Positions 56,089 to 64,000 of a DNA stretch of 64,000 nucleotides are shown here, piece by piece. The number at the start of each line of letters is the position of its first letter. The stretch's first letter is position 1. Origin of the DNA: Streptomyces sp. ACA25 (GTDB lineage Bacteria > Actinomycetota > Actinomycetes > Streptomycetales > Streptomycetaceae); the NCBI RefSeq assembly GCF_028200735.1, contig NZ_JAQKPV010000007.1, forward strand, positions 233,292-297,291, given 5' to 3'. The translations under genes were made by a program, and so were the position numbers. The notes under the pieces are model-generated. The model saw only the letters and a list, made by a program, of their open reading frames with translations. It did no database searches and had not been told where the DNA came from.

Positions 56089-56664
56089 TCAGCCGACCTC
56101 GTCGAGAAAGGCCAGAGCGGTCCGCCAGGTCTCCTGGGCTGCCTCGGCGTCGTGATCCGGGAGGTCCGGGTCGGTGAAGACGTGGCCGGCGCCCGGGTAC
56201 CGGTAGACCTCCACGTCCGCCCCGGTCCGCTGCATCCGCAGATACCAGGTGTTCAGCCAGTCGTGCGGCTCGAACGGGTCGGGGTCGGCGACGTGCAGCT
56301 GCACCGGCAGGCCGTCGACCGCCGTGTCGGCGGCGAGGTCGGACGTTCCGTGCAGGAGCAGCAGACCCCGGGCATGGGTGTCGCCCAGGGCGAGGTTCTG
56401 GGCGAGGGAACCGCCCAGCGAGAACCCCGCGTACACCAGGCCGGACGAGGAGTGCGGGGCGGCAGCGGTGACCGCCCGGTGCAGCAGTTCGTCCCGGCCG
56501 ATGCTGTCCTTGAGCGCCATGCCGTCCTCCACGGTCTCCGCGGTGCGGCCGTCGAAGAGGTCCGGAACCTCGACCCGGTGCCCGGCCTCCCGCATCAGGT
56601 CCGCGGCGGCGCGGACTGCGGGCCGCAGCCCGTGGACGGAGTGGAAAAGGATGACATGAGCCAC
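56089..56664 (-). CDS. Dienelactone hydrolase family protein
   Basis: 191 residues from GTG 56664 (MAHVILFHSVHGLRP), chosen because GGAAGG lies 10 nt upstream; a GTG at 56673 leaves no room for a ribosome site. Alpha/beta-hydrolase with the nucleophile elbow AGFSLGGSLA, an Asp in VADPDPFEPHDW and the His in YPGAGHVFTDPD. Classical dienelactone hydrolases have Cys as nucleophile; here it is Ser, so the reaction may be simple ester hydrolysis. Unknown substrate. It converges on the kinase gene and is divergent from the mechanosensitive channel gene. Confidence 0.86.
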   Translation of the reverse strand: MAHVILFHSVHGLRPAVRAAADLMREAGHRVEVPDLFDGRTAETVEDGMALKDSIGRDELLHRAVTAAAPHSSSGLVYAGFSLGGSLAQNLALGDTHARGLLLLHGTSDLAADTAVDGLPVQLHVADPDPFEPHDWLNTWYLRMQRTGADVEVYRYPGAGHVFTDPDLPDHDAEAAQETWRTALAFLDEVG

Positions 56665-56793
56665 AACTGACACGCCTTCCGGTGGTGAGCGGGGTGGGGT
56701 CTGCACGGCGCCCCATCCTGCCAGCTAGCCTGACGGAGGACTGCACCGCGCGGCACCGGCAGCGCTGCCCTGGAAGGGGGAACCGAAATTCCC

Positions 56794-57927
56794 ATGGAGG
56801 ACGTGTTGCGGCCCCTGATCGTCATCGGGGGCACGGTAACGATCACCCTGATCGCCGGCTGGCTGATCGACCGGGCTCTGCACGCGGCGGACCGGCGCCA
56901 CCCGGAGAACCGGCTGCCGGGCCTGCTGCGCCGCTGTCAGCTGCCTCTGCAGGTGCTGATGGGGTCGGCGGCCGTGCAGGGCACCTACAGCGTTTCAGGG
57001 CTGGACACCCCGCAGGACGAGGTCATCCACAACGTGCTGGCCACGGTCACGATCGCCTCGGCCGCCTGGCTGGCGATCCGTGCGGCCGGTGCGCTCGCGG
57101 AGAACGCGCTGACCTCCTACGCGGCCCGGACCACCGACCTGGCGCGGGTGCGGCAGTTCCGCACCCAGCTGACGATGGTCAAGCGAGTGGTGACCAGCAT
57201 GCTCGCCATCGTCGCGTCGGCGATGGCGATGCTGCTGGTCTTCCCGGAACTCCGGGCGCTGGGCACCTCCATGCTCGCCTCCGCCGGTGTGATCGGCATC
57301 ATCGCGGGGGTCGCCGCCCAGCCGCTGCTGGGCAACCTCTTCGCCGGGCTGCAGATCGCCTTCGGTGACTCGGTGAAGATCGGTGACACCGTGGTGGTCG
57401 AGGGCGAATGGGGAACGGTCGAGGAGATCACCCTGGCCTTCCTGACCATCCGTATCTGGGACGACCGCCGGCTCACCATGCCGGTCTCCTACTTCAACAG
57501 CCAGCCCTACGAGAACTGGTCGCGCGGCGGCCACGAGGTGACCGGAACGGTCTTCTTCCACCTGGACCACGCCACTCCGATCCCGGAACTGCGCGCGCGG
57601 CTCCAGGAGTACCTGCTCGGCCGCGCGGACTGGGACGGGCGGTCCTGGAGCCTGGTCGTCACCGACACGACGCCGACCACCATCCAGGTGCGGGCCGCGA
57701 TGTCGGCCCGGGACGCCGATGATGTCTGGACCCTGCGGTGCGCGGTCCGCGAGGAGCTCATCCGCTGGCTGCAACTCCACCACCCCTACGCGCTCCCCCG
57801 GGTGCCCACCGCCCCCGCCGCCCAGCTGCCCCGCCAGCAGGGTCAGCAGGGTCAGCAGGGTCAGGAGCAGAACTACCGGTCCGCCGGGCCGCCCGGCAGC
57901 CGGAAGGGCTCCCCGGCTGCCCGCTGA
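56794..57927 (+). CDS. Small-conductance mechanosensitive channel (MscS family)
   Basis: 377 residues. Three N-terminal membrane segments precede the pore helix and MscS beta domain: GVIGIIAGVAAQPLLGNLFA, FGDSVKIGDTVVVEGEWGTV and LTMPVSYFNSQPYENWSR. The C-terminus has a Gln/Gly run encoded by three 9-bp repeats. Releases solutes on osmotic downshock. The ATG 56794 is preceded by GGAAGGGGGAAC. A TAGCCT at 56727-56732 may be the promoter -10. Confidence 0.92.
   Translation: MEDVLRPLIVIGGTVTITLIAGWLIDRALHAADRRHPENRLPGLLRRCQLPLQVLMGSAAVQGTYSVSGLDTPQDEVIHNVLATVTIASAAWLAIRAAGALAENALTSYAARTTDLARVRQFRTQLTMVKRVVTSMLAIVASAMAMLLVFPELRALGTSMLASAGVIGIIAGVAAQPLLGNLFAGLQIAFGDSVKIGDTVVVEGEWGTVEEITLAFLTIRIWDDRRLTMPVSYFNSQPYENWSRGGHEVTGTVFFHLDHATPIPELRARLQEYLLGRADWDGRSWSLVVTDTTPTTIQVRAAMSARDADDVWTLRCAVREELIRWLQLHHPYALPRVPTAPAAQLPRQQGQQGQQGQEQNYRSAGPPGSRKGSPAAR
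57835..57861 (+). repeat. Three 9-bp repeats in the MscS C-terminus
   Basis: CAGCAGGGT occurs three times in a row (57835-57861) and encodes Gln-Gln-Gly units. The in-frame 9-bp period means copy number can vary without frameshift. Confidence 0.9.
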
Positions 57928-57977
57928 GCACCGGCACGCTGCCCGCCCTCGACGGACGGCCGCCACCGGCCCGAAGG

Positions 57978-58919
57978 TCAGGAGCTCTCGGCCCGCACGG
58001 TGTCCAGCGCGTGCTGCAGGTCCTCCGGATAGGCGCTGGCGAACTCTGCCCAGCTGCCGTCCGCGGGGTGCTCGAAGCCGAGCCGGACGGCGTGCAGCCA
58101 CTGCCGGGTCAGTTTCAGCCGGGCGGCCAGTGTGGGATCGGCGCCGTAGGTCAGGTCGCCGACACAGGGGTGCCGGAGCGCGGTCATGTGCACCCGGATC
58201 TGGTGGGTGCGGCCGGTCTCCAGCTTGATGTCCAGCAGACTTGCCGCCCGGAACGCCTCGATCAGGTCGTAGTGCGTCACCGATGGCTTGCCCTCGGCGG
58301 TGACCGCCCACTTGTAGTCGTGATGCGGGTGCCGGCCGACGGGTGCGTCGACAGTGCCGCTCATCGGGTCCGGGTGCCCCTGCACCAGCGCGTGGTAGCG
58401 CTTGTCCACCGTCCGCTCCCGGAACTGCTGCTTGAGCAGGGTGTAGGCGCGCTCGGACTTGGCGACGACCATGAGCCCTGAGGTTCCGACGTCGAGCCGG
58501 TGCACGATCCCCTGCCGCTCGGCCGCGCCGGACGTGGCGATCGTGTATCCGGCGGCGGCGAGACCGCCGATGACGGTGGGGCCGGTCCAGCCGGGGCTGG
58601 GGTGCGCGGCCACGCCCACCGGCTTGCTGATGACGACGAGATCCGCGTCGTCATGAACGATGACCATGCCCTCGACAGGCTCGGCGACGATGCGGACCGG
58701 GGCGAGCGGCGCCGGCATCTCGACCTCGAGCCAGGAACCGCCGATGACCCGCTCGGACTTCCCCACCTCGGCGCCGTCCAGCCGGACCTTGCCCATGGCG
58801 GCGAGCTCGGCCGCCTTGGTGCGGGAGAAGCCGAGCATGCGGGCGATGGCCGCGTCCACCCGCTCCCCCTCCAGGCCGTCGGGTACGGGAAAGGTGCGCG
58901 TCTCGGGGAGGGTGCTCAT
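57978..58919 (-). CDS. RluA-family 23S rRNA pseudouridine synthase
   Basis: 313 residues from ATG 58919. An N-terminal S4 RNA-binding domain ([31 protein letters not shown]) is followed by the pseudouridine synthase domain with catalytic Asp in [18 protein letters not shown]. Typically RluD-like, modifying helix 69 of 23S rRNA. It is 67 nt downstream of lspA, an arrangement common in bacteria. CATACT 7 nt upstream of the start may drive a leaderless mRNA. Confidence 0.95.
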   Translation of the reverse strand: MSTLPETRTFPVPDGLEGERVDAAIARMLGFSRTKAAELAAMGKVRLDGAEVGKSERVIGGSWLEVEMPAPLAPVRIVAEPVEGMVIVHDDADLVVISKPVGVAAHPSPGWTGPTVIGGLAAAGYTIATSGAAERQGIVHRLDVGTSGLMVVAKSERAYTLLKQQFRERTVDKRYHALVQGHPDPMSGTVDAPVGRHPHHDYKWAVTAEGKPSVTHYDLIEAFRAASLLDIKLETGRTHQIRVHMTALRHPCVGDLTYGADPTLAARLKLTRQWLHAVRLGFEHPADGSWAEFASAYPEDLQHALDTVRAESS

Positions 58920-58932
58920 CCGTCCGAGTATG
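58920..58932 (-). promoter_or_regulatory. -10 element ahead of the pseudouridine synthase gene
   Basis: On the minus strand CATACT (58932-58927) is followed by 7 nt and ATG 58919. Confidence 0.42.
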
Positions 58933-58986
58933 CCCGACGCCGGGACCGCCGCCTCCCACGGACCCGGCAGCCCGGGAGGGAGCCGA

Positions 58987-59595
58987 TCAGTCCTTGTGCA
59001 CCGTGCCGTCCGGGTCCAGGCCGCGGAAGGACAGGAGCACGATCAGAATGCCGCCGCACACGATCGCGGTGTCCGCCAGGTTGAAGACCGCGAAGTACTT
59101 GGGAGCGATGAAGTCCACCACGGCGCCCTGGAACACTCCGGGCGCCCGGAAGATCCGGTCGGTGAGATTCCCGAGCGCGCCCCCCAGCAGCAGGCCGAGA
59201 GCCAGCGCCCAGGGCGTGCTGTAGAGCTTGCGGGCGATCCGGATGATCACAGCGATCACCACTGCCGCGATGACGGTGAAGACGACGGTGAGCGCCTCCC
59301 CCATGCCGAAGGCCGCACCGCTGTTGCGCACCGCCTCGAAGCGCAGCCACTCGCCGAACACCGGGACCGGAGCCCGGTGCTCGAGCCACTCCACGACCAG
59401 GATCTTGCTGATCAGGTCCAGCACATAGGCGATCGCCGCCACGGTGGCCAGTACGGCGATACGCCGCTTGCCCCGACCGGCCTCCGGCTCCACGGGCTCC
59501 TCCGCGGGGCCGTCCCGCCCGGGGCTCTCGGCAGATCCGGTCACCTCGCTGCCGACCTCGTCCGGTGTAGGAATAACGCGCTCCGCCTCTGTCAC
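58987..59595 (-). CDS. lspA: Lipoprotein signal peptidase (signal peptidase II)
   Basis: 202 residues from GTG 59595 ([15 protein letters not shown]), where TACCCT 6 nt upstream supports the start. The first 45 residues are an acidic, probably disordered extension. Four membrane segments follow with the two catalytic aspartates in [12 protein letters not shown] and [12 protein letters not shown], plus [13 protein letters not shown]. It cleaves the signal peptide of lipid-modified prolipoproteins after Lgt has acted. Confidence 0.96.
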   Translation of the reverse strand: MTEAERVIPTPDEVGSEVTGSAESPGRDGPAEEPVEPEAGRGKRRIAVLATVAAIAYVLDLISKILVVEWLEHRAPVPVFGEWLRFEAVRNSGAAFGMGEALTVVFTVIAAVVIAVIIRIARKLYSTPWALALGLLLGGALGNLTDRIFRAPGVFQGAVVDFIAPKYFAVFNLADTAIVCGGILIVLLSFRGLDPDGTVHKD

Positions 59596-59607
59596 ATGAC
59601 GAGGGTA
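59596..59607 (-). promoter_or_regulatory. -10 element for predicted leaderless lspA mRNA
   Basis: On the minus strand TACCCT (59607-59602) is followed by 6 nt and GTG 59595. Confidence 0.45.
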
Positions 59608-59692
59608 CGACACCGTCCCGTGGCCGGCTGCCCGCACTGCCCCGTCGCTTTCGGTCAGCTCTGCCCCGGGCCGCTTGCCGGACGACCCGCGG

Positions 59693-60361
59693 TCACGGGC
59701 GACGTTCCTGCCGCTGCTTGCAGTCCACACAGAGCGTGGCCCTCGGGAACGCCTGCATCCGGGCCTTGCCGATCGGCTGTCCGCAGCTCTCGCAGGAGCC
59801 GTAGGTCCCGGCCTCCAGCCGCTGCTCGGCCCGCTCGGTCTGGTACAGCATCTCCCTCGCATTGGCCGCCAGCGCCATCTCGTGCTCCCGGGTGACGTTC
59901 TTGGTCCCGGTGTCGGCCTGGTCGTCCCCCGCTCCGTCCCCGGAGTCCCTCATGAGTCCGCTGATGGCCTCCTCCGAAGCCGTGATCTCGGCCCGCAGGC
60001 GCTCCGCGTCGCTCCGCAGCTCGGTACGCGCCTCTTCCACCTCCTCCGCGGTCCACGGGGCCTCGCCGGATCGGACGGGGAGCTCAGCGGGGTCGGCGGG
60101 GGTAACGGTGCGGGCCGAAGGCACCGCTGCCGCATCATCCGTCGGGGTCTCTTTGGCAGCCACCTTCTCGGCTCCTGTCTTCTCTGCGGGGGGTTTCCCC
60201 GCCTGGGACTTCGCCGCAGGCTTCTTCCGGGAAGCTTCCGTCCTCCCGTCATCGGCCTGCGTGCCTTCGGGCTGCCGGCCCCGCCCTCGGGCCGCGGCAT
60301 CGTCGCCGCCCGGATCGGAGCCGGAGGCCGCCTTCCGCACGGCCGGCTTCCTCGCCACCAT
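59693..60361 (-). CDS. TraR/DksA C4-type zinc finger protein
   Basis: 222 residues from ATG 60361. The first 100 residues are Lys/Ala/Pro-rich and disordered ([11 protein letters not shown] and repeats of KPA/KSQ). A helical coiled-coil region ([21 protein letters not shown]) leads to the zinc finger [17 protein letters not shown] with CVDCKQRQ, a C4 site. DksA-type proteins bind RNA polymerase through its secondary channel; whether this one does, with its long basic tail, is unknown. It is divergent from ileS and 97 nt upstream of lspA on the same strand. Confidence 0.92.
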   Translation of the reverse strand: MVARKPAVRKAASGSDPGGDDAAARGRGRQPEGTQADDGRTEASRKKPAAKSQAGKPPAEKTGAEKVAAKETPTDDAAAVPSARTVTPADPAELPVRSGEAPWTAEEVEEARTELRSDAERLRAEITASEEAISGLMRDSGDGAGDDQADTGTKNVTREHEMALAANAREMLYQTERAEQRLEAGTYGSCESCGQPIGKARMQAFPRATLCVDCKQRQERRP

Positions 60362-60537
60362 GGCCGTGCCCCCTTCACATAGTGTGATTTTGCTCGCGAA
60401 TCGTGACCGGAACGATAAATCGACATCGAACCCGCGGCAACCGGGGCGCGCCGGTCTCTCTCCGTTGTGCCCCGCCCGGCCCCGGAGTAACCGGTCGCCC
60501 GCGGCTGCCGAAGGCCCTTACACTGGGCCGAGCGAAA
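60362..60537. promoter_or_regulatory. Divergent promoter region of the DksA-like gene and ileS
   Basis: No gene is seen. TACACT at 60519-60524 is the probable -10 for the ileS leader, placing transcription start near 60531. CACA-TAG-TGTG near 60376-60386 is a small dyad close to the DksA-like gene start. Much of the stretch is GC-rich and otherwise featureless. Confidence 0.5.
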
Positions 60538-60811
60538 GGCGATGACGGGACGAGTAGCGTCGTCAGCGGCCCACAGCGACCCGGGGACGGTGGAAGCCCG
60601 GGGGCGGGCGCGGCGCGAAGATCACCCCCGAGCCGCCGGAAGAAAGCTCCACCTGCACCGGAGCGAGTAGAACCGGCCGCGCTGTCCCAATGAGGGGGCG
60701 CAGGACCGTGCAGCGGCACGGCCCCACGCCAAGGAGGGTGGTACCGCGGGAGCTCCGCCGCTGGCGGCGGAGGTCTCGTCCCTCCGACGGAACTCACCTG
60801 TCCGCCGGAGG
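60538..60811 (+). ncRNA. T-box riboswitch (Ile), translational type, ahead of ileS
   Basis: A tRNA-sensing leader. Stem I carries the conserved GACGAGTAGCG near 60549 and an ATC isoleucine codon at 60621-60623 in GAAGATCA, the expected specifier. The T-box core AAGGAGGGTGGTACCGCGG lies at 60731-60749. GGAGGG (60733-60738) can pair with CCCTCC (60780-60785), leaving TGGTACC as the bulge that binds the tRNA end, and GCGGGA pairs with TCTCGT above it: the antisequestrator. Alternatively CCTCCG (60781-60786) plus CGG pairs with the CGGAGG ribosome site (60806-60811). The two states exclude each other. No U-run terminator is present, so control is at translation. Confidence 0.93.
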
Positions 60812-60820
60812 ATGCTCCCG

Positions 60821-63800
60821 ATGACCCCTGATCCGCAGTACCGACAGGTCCCCGCGCAGGTGGATCTGCCCGCCCTCGAGCACGAGGTGCTCGGGTTCTG
60901 GCGTGCCAACAAGATCTTTTCCCGCAGCCTCGAGCAGTCCGCAGGCCGTCCCGAGTGGGTCTTCTACGAAGGCCCCCCGACCGCGAACGGCATGCCCGGC
61001 ACCCACCACATCGAAGCCCGCGTCTTCAAGGACGTCTTTCCCCGGTTCCGCACCATGCGTGGCCACCACGTGGCCCGCAAGGCCGGCTGGGACTGCCACG
61101 GGCTGCCCGTCGAGCTGGCGGTGGAGAAGGAACTCGGCTTCACCGGCAAGCAGGACATCGAGGCCTACGGCATCGAGGCGTTCAACGACAGGTGCCGCGA
61201 GTCGGTCACCCGCCACACGGACGCCTTCCGTGAGCTCACCACCCGCATGGGCTACTGGGTGGACATGGACGACAGCTACCGGACGATGGACCCCGAATAC
61301 ATCGAGTCCGTCTGGTGGTCCCTCAAGGAGATCTTCGGCAAGGGTCTGCTGGTCCAGGACCACCGGGTCGCCCCCTGGTGCCCACGCTGCGGCACCGGAC
61401 TGTCCGATCACGAGCTGGCGCAGGGATACGAATCGGTGGTGGACCCCTCGGTCTACGTCCGGCTCCCGCTGACTTCCGGGCCGCTGGCCGGGGAGGCCGC
61501 CCTGCTGATCTGGACCACTACGCCCTGGACCCTGGTGTCGAACACCGCGGTCGCCGCCCACCCCGAGGTGACGTACACCGTCGCCACCGACGGGCACGAG
61601 AAGCTGGTCGTCGCCGAGGCGCTGCTGGAGAAGGCTCTGGGTGAGGGCTGGACCACCACCGGCCAGGTCTTCACGGGGGCCGAGATGGAGCGCTGGGCCT
61701 ATCAGCGGCCTTTCGAGCTGGTGACCTTCGACGTCTCCGCACCGGGCGCGCACTTCGTACTGAACGCCGACTACGTCACCACCGAGGACGGCACCGGCCT
61801 GGTGCACCAGTCCCCCGCCTTCGGTGACGACGACCTGAAGACCTGCCGAGCTTACGGCCTGCCGGTGGTCAACCCGGTGCGCCCCGACGGCACCTTCGAG
61901 GAAGAGGTACCGCTGGTCGGCGGGCAGTTCTTCAAGAAGGCCGACGAGGTGCTCGTCACCGACCTGGAGAACCGCGGGCTGCTCTTCCGGCACCTCGCCT
62001 ACGAGCACAGCTACCCGCACTGCTGGCGCTGCAAGACCCCGCTCCTCTACTACGCGCAGCCCTCCTGGTACATCCGCACCACCCAGATCAAGGACGCCCT
62101 GCTCCGGGAGAACGAGGCGACGCACTGGTACCCGGACTCGGTCAAACACGGCCGGTTCGGCGACTGGCTGGAGAACAACATCGACTGGGCGCTCTCCAGG
62201 AACCGCTACTGGGGCACTCCGCTGCCGATCTGGCGGTGCGCCGAGGACCACCGGACCTGCGTGGGCTCCCGCGCCGAGCTGAGCGAGCTGACAGGCACCG
62301 ACCTGTCCGGGCTCGAGCCGCACCGCCCCTTCATCGACGCGGTGACGTTCGCCTGCCCTGCCGAAGGCTGCTCGCTCACCGCGGAGCGGGTGCCCGAGGT
62401 GATCGACGCCTGGTACGACTCCGGCTCGATGCCCTTCGCGCAGTGGGGCTACCCGCACCGCAACAAGGAGCTCTTCGAACAGCGCTACCCCGCCCAGTTC
62501 ATCTCCGAGGGCATCGACCAGACCCGCGGCTGGTTCTACACGCTGATGGCGGTCGGCACCCTGCTGTTCGACAAGTCCGCGTACGAGAACGTGGTCTGCC
62601 TCGGCCACATCCTCGCCGAGGACGGCCGGAAGATGTCCAAGAGCCTGGGCAACATCCTGGAGCCGCTGCCGCTCATGGAGCAGCACGGCGCCGACGCGGT
62701 GCGCTGGTTCATGGCGGCCGGCGGGTCACCCTGGGCCGCCCGCCGAGTGGGCCACGGCACGATCCAGGAGGTCGTCCGCAAGACACTGCTGACCTACTGG
62801 AACACCGTGGCCTTCCAGGCCCTCTACGCCCGCACCGCCGGCTGGGCACCCGGGGCCTCCGACCCTGCTCCGGAACAGCGCCCGCTGCTGGACCGCTGGC
62901 TGCTGAGTGAGACCAACGCCTTGGTGGACATGGTCACCCGGGCCATGGAGGCCTACGACACCCAGCGGGCCGGCAAGCTGCTCTCCACGTTCGTGGACGA
63001 CCTGTCGAACTGGTACGTGCGGCGCTCGCGCCGGAGGTTCTGGCAGGGCGACCCGGCCGCCCTGCGCACCCTGCACGACGTTCTCGAGACGGTGACCCGG
63101 ATGATGGCCCCGCTGGTGCCGTTCATCACGGAGCGGGTCTGGCAGGACCTCGTCGTCCCCGTCTCCCCGGACGCTGCGGACTCGGTGCACCTGACCTCCT
63201 GGCCGCAGCCCGCCCCCGAGCTGGTCGACGCCGAACTCTCCCAGGACATGCTGCTGGTGCGGCGTCTGGTGGAGCTCGGCCGGGCCACCCGCGCCGAGTC
63301 CGGAGTGAAGACCCGCCAGCCGCTCTCCCGGGCTCTCGTCGCCGCCCAGGGCTTCGAGCTGCTCAGTGAGGAACTCCGGGAGCAGATCGCGGAAGAGCTG
63401 AACGTCGCCTCTCTCGCGGCACTCTCGGAGATCGGCGGCTCGCTGGCGGACACCAGCGCCAAGGCCAACTTCCGCGCGCTCGGGCAGCGCTTCGGCAAGG
63501 CGACCCAGCCGGTCGCCAGGGCCATCGCCGAGGCTGACGCGGCGGAGCTGTCCGCCGCGCTGCGCGCCGGCACCGCCGCTGTCGAGGTGGACGGCGAGCT
63601 CGTGGCGCTGTCCCCGGAGGAGGTCATCATCACCGAAACTCCCCGGGAGGGCTGGTCGGTGGCCTCCGACAGCGGCGCGACGGTCGCGCTGGACCTGGAG
63701 ATCACCCCGGAACTGCGCCGCGCCGGCCTCGCCCGGGACGCGATCCGGCTGATCCAGGGAGCTCGCAAGAGCAGTGGACTGGATGTCGCCGACCGCATCA

Positions 63801-63976
63801 CCGTGCGCTGGCAGACCCGTGACGGCGAGATGAGCCGGGCGCTGACCGACCACCAGGCACTGGTGTCCTCGGAGGTGCTGGCCTCCGACTTCGCCGAAGG
63901 GCAGGGCGACGAGAGCTACGGAGAGCCGTTCTCGGAGGAGACGCTCGGGCTGACGTTCCGGCTGCGCCGGGAGTGA
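60821..63976 (+). CDS. ileS: Isoleucyl-tRNA synthetase, type 2, with GXHH signature
   Basis: 1051 residues from ATG 60821 (MTPDPQYRQVPAQ), chosen because the CGGAGG site is 9 nt upstream; ATG 60812 abuts that site. Class I synthetase: the place of the HxGH motif reads PGTHHIEAR (Gly60-Thr-His-His63), WDCHGLPVE follows, KMSKS is at 604-608 (DGRKMSKSLGN), and the editing domain includes WTTTPWTLVSNTAV and EDGTGLVHQSPAFGDDD. It is the eukaryote-like IleRS2 form. The T-box leader ties its synthesis to uncharged tRNA-Ile. The only ileS in view, so probably the housekeeping copy. Confidence 0.96.
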   Translation: MTPDPQYRQVPAQVDLPALEHEVLGFWRANKIFSRSLEQSAGRPEWVFYEGPPTANGMPGTHHIEARVFKDVFPRFRTMRGHHVARKAGWDCHGLPVELAVEKELGFTGKQDIEAYGIEAFNDRCRESVTRHTDAFRELTTRMGYWVDMDDSYRTMDPEYIESVWWSLKEIFGKGLLVQDHRVAPWCPRCGTGLSDHELAQGYESVVDPSVYVRLPLTSGPLAGEAALLIWTTTPWTLVSNTAVAAHPEVTYTVATDGHEKLVVAEALLEKALGEGWTTTGQVFTGAEMERWAYQRPFELVTFDVSAPGAHFVLNADYVTTEDGTGLVHQSPAFGDDDLKTCRAYGLPVVNPVRPDGTFEEEVPLVGGQFFKKADEVLVTDLENRGLLFRHLAYEHSYPHCWRCKTPLLYYAQPSWYIRTTQIKDALLRENEATHWYPDSVKHGRFGDWLENNIDWALSRNRYWGTPLPIWRCAEDHRTCVGSRAELSELTGTDLSGLEPHRPFIDAVTFACPAEGCSLTAERVPEVIDAWYDSGSMPFAQWGYPHRNKELFEQRYPAQFISEGIDQTRGWFYTLMAVGTLLFDKSAYENVVCLGHILAEDGRKMSKSLGNILEPLPLMEQHGADAVRWFMAAGGSPWAARRVGHGTIQEVVRKTLLTYWNTVAFQALYARTAGWAPGASDPAPEQRPLLDRWLLSETNALVDMVTRAMEAYDTQRAGKLLSTFVDDLSNWYVRRSRRRFWQGDPAALRTLHDVLETVTRMMAPLVPFITERVWQDLVVPVSPDAADSVHLTSWPQPAPELVDAELSQDMLLVRRLVELGRATRAESGVKTRQPLSRALVAAQGFELLSEELREQIAEELNVASLAALSEIGGSLADTSAKANFRALGQRFGKATQPVARAIAEADAAELSAALRAGTAAVEVDGELVALSPEEVIITETPREGWSVASDSGATVALDLEITPELRRAGLARDAIRLIQGARKSSGLDVADRITVRWQTRDGEMSRALTDHQALVSSEVLASDFAEGQGDESYGEPFSEETLGLTFRLRRE

Positions 63977-64000
63977 GCCCTCCGGGGTCGGCACCACACC

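Noticed and set aside
60794..62686. A 630-codon open frame on the minus strand opposite ileS
   Set aside because: Antisense shadow of ileS; it also runs against the T-box region.

Overview
The window is a very GC-rich actinobacterial chromosome segment, almost certainly from Streptomyces or a close relative. Evidence for this is the third-position G/C bias, frequent GTG starts, ATGA/GTGA gene overlaps, a PriA-type HisA/TrpF enzyme, the small TrpM gene in the trp operon, an HGxxPAAW protein, TIGR03085 and TIGR02234 family proteins, and a translational T-box ahead of ileS. From memory, the core gene order (gltBD - lgt - trpABMC - trpE - hisI - hisF - priA - hisH - hisB - hisC - hisD - NYN protein - dnaE - rluA - lspA - DksA-like - ileS) matches the S. 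coelicolor region around SCO2025-SCO2076. I see no tRNA or rRNA genes, CRISPR arrays, insertion sequences or phage genes.

Layout. 1-8188 (minus): glutamate synthase gltB-gltD (gltD runs off the left edge), lgt, and a membrane-anchored DsbA-like protein. 8299-16443: an accessory block. One arm is a GT-C-like membrane protein, a membrane-fused molybdopterin oxidoreductase and a small membrane protein. The other arm is a methyltransferase, a DUF2064 transferase and a family-2 glycosyltransferase. A two-component system and an NAD-dependent epimerase complete it. 16607-23342 (minus): hisI-trpE-TIGR02234, HGxxPAAW, DUF2752, then trpC-trpM-trpB-trpA. 23444-37233: a second accessory block that separates hisI from the other his genes. 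It holds a TIGR03085 protein, an MFS exporter with its regulator, a phosphotransferase, an epoxide hydrolase, a sugar ABC importer without its own ATPase, and a LysR regulator divergent from a Bacillus-type succinate dehydrogenase (sdhCAB). 37250-43218 (minus): hisD-hisC-hisB-small membrane protein-hisH-priA-RidA-hisF, mostly overlapping. 43308-48872: a LON-domain protein, a YbaK deacylase, membrane and ABC transporter genes, a NYN-domain protein and a small basic protein. 48963-57927: dnaE, membrane proteins, a second DsbA-like protein, a Ser/Thr kinase, a hydrolase and an MscS-type channel. 57978-63976: rluA-type pseudouridine synthase, lspA, a TraR/DksA zinc-finger protein and ileS with its T-box.

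Functional links. gltBD supplies glutamate for amino-acid synthesis. The trp and his genes share PriA, which explains the absence of trpF; trpD and trpG are not in the window. Lgt and LspA are the first two enzymes of lipoprotein maturation, and the sugar-binding lipoprotein at 28998 is one of their likely clients. The accessory glyco-block looks like a small envelope-glycosylation or lipid-linked-sugar system under two-component control; this is inference.

Main points for a second look: an IleRS with a G-T-H-H active-site signature instead of H-x-G-H, behind a T-box whose antisequestrator and Shine-Dalgarno sequestrator can both be drawn; a molybdoenzyme with four membrane segments followed by an internal twin-arginine segment; a zinc-knuckle-like insertion in the epimerase; and a repeated arrangement of TANNNT 6-8 nt before start codons, which suggests many leaderless transcripts.
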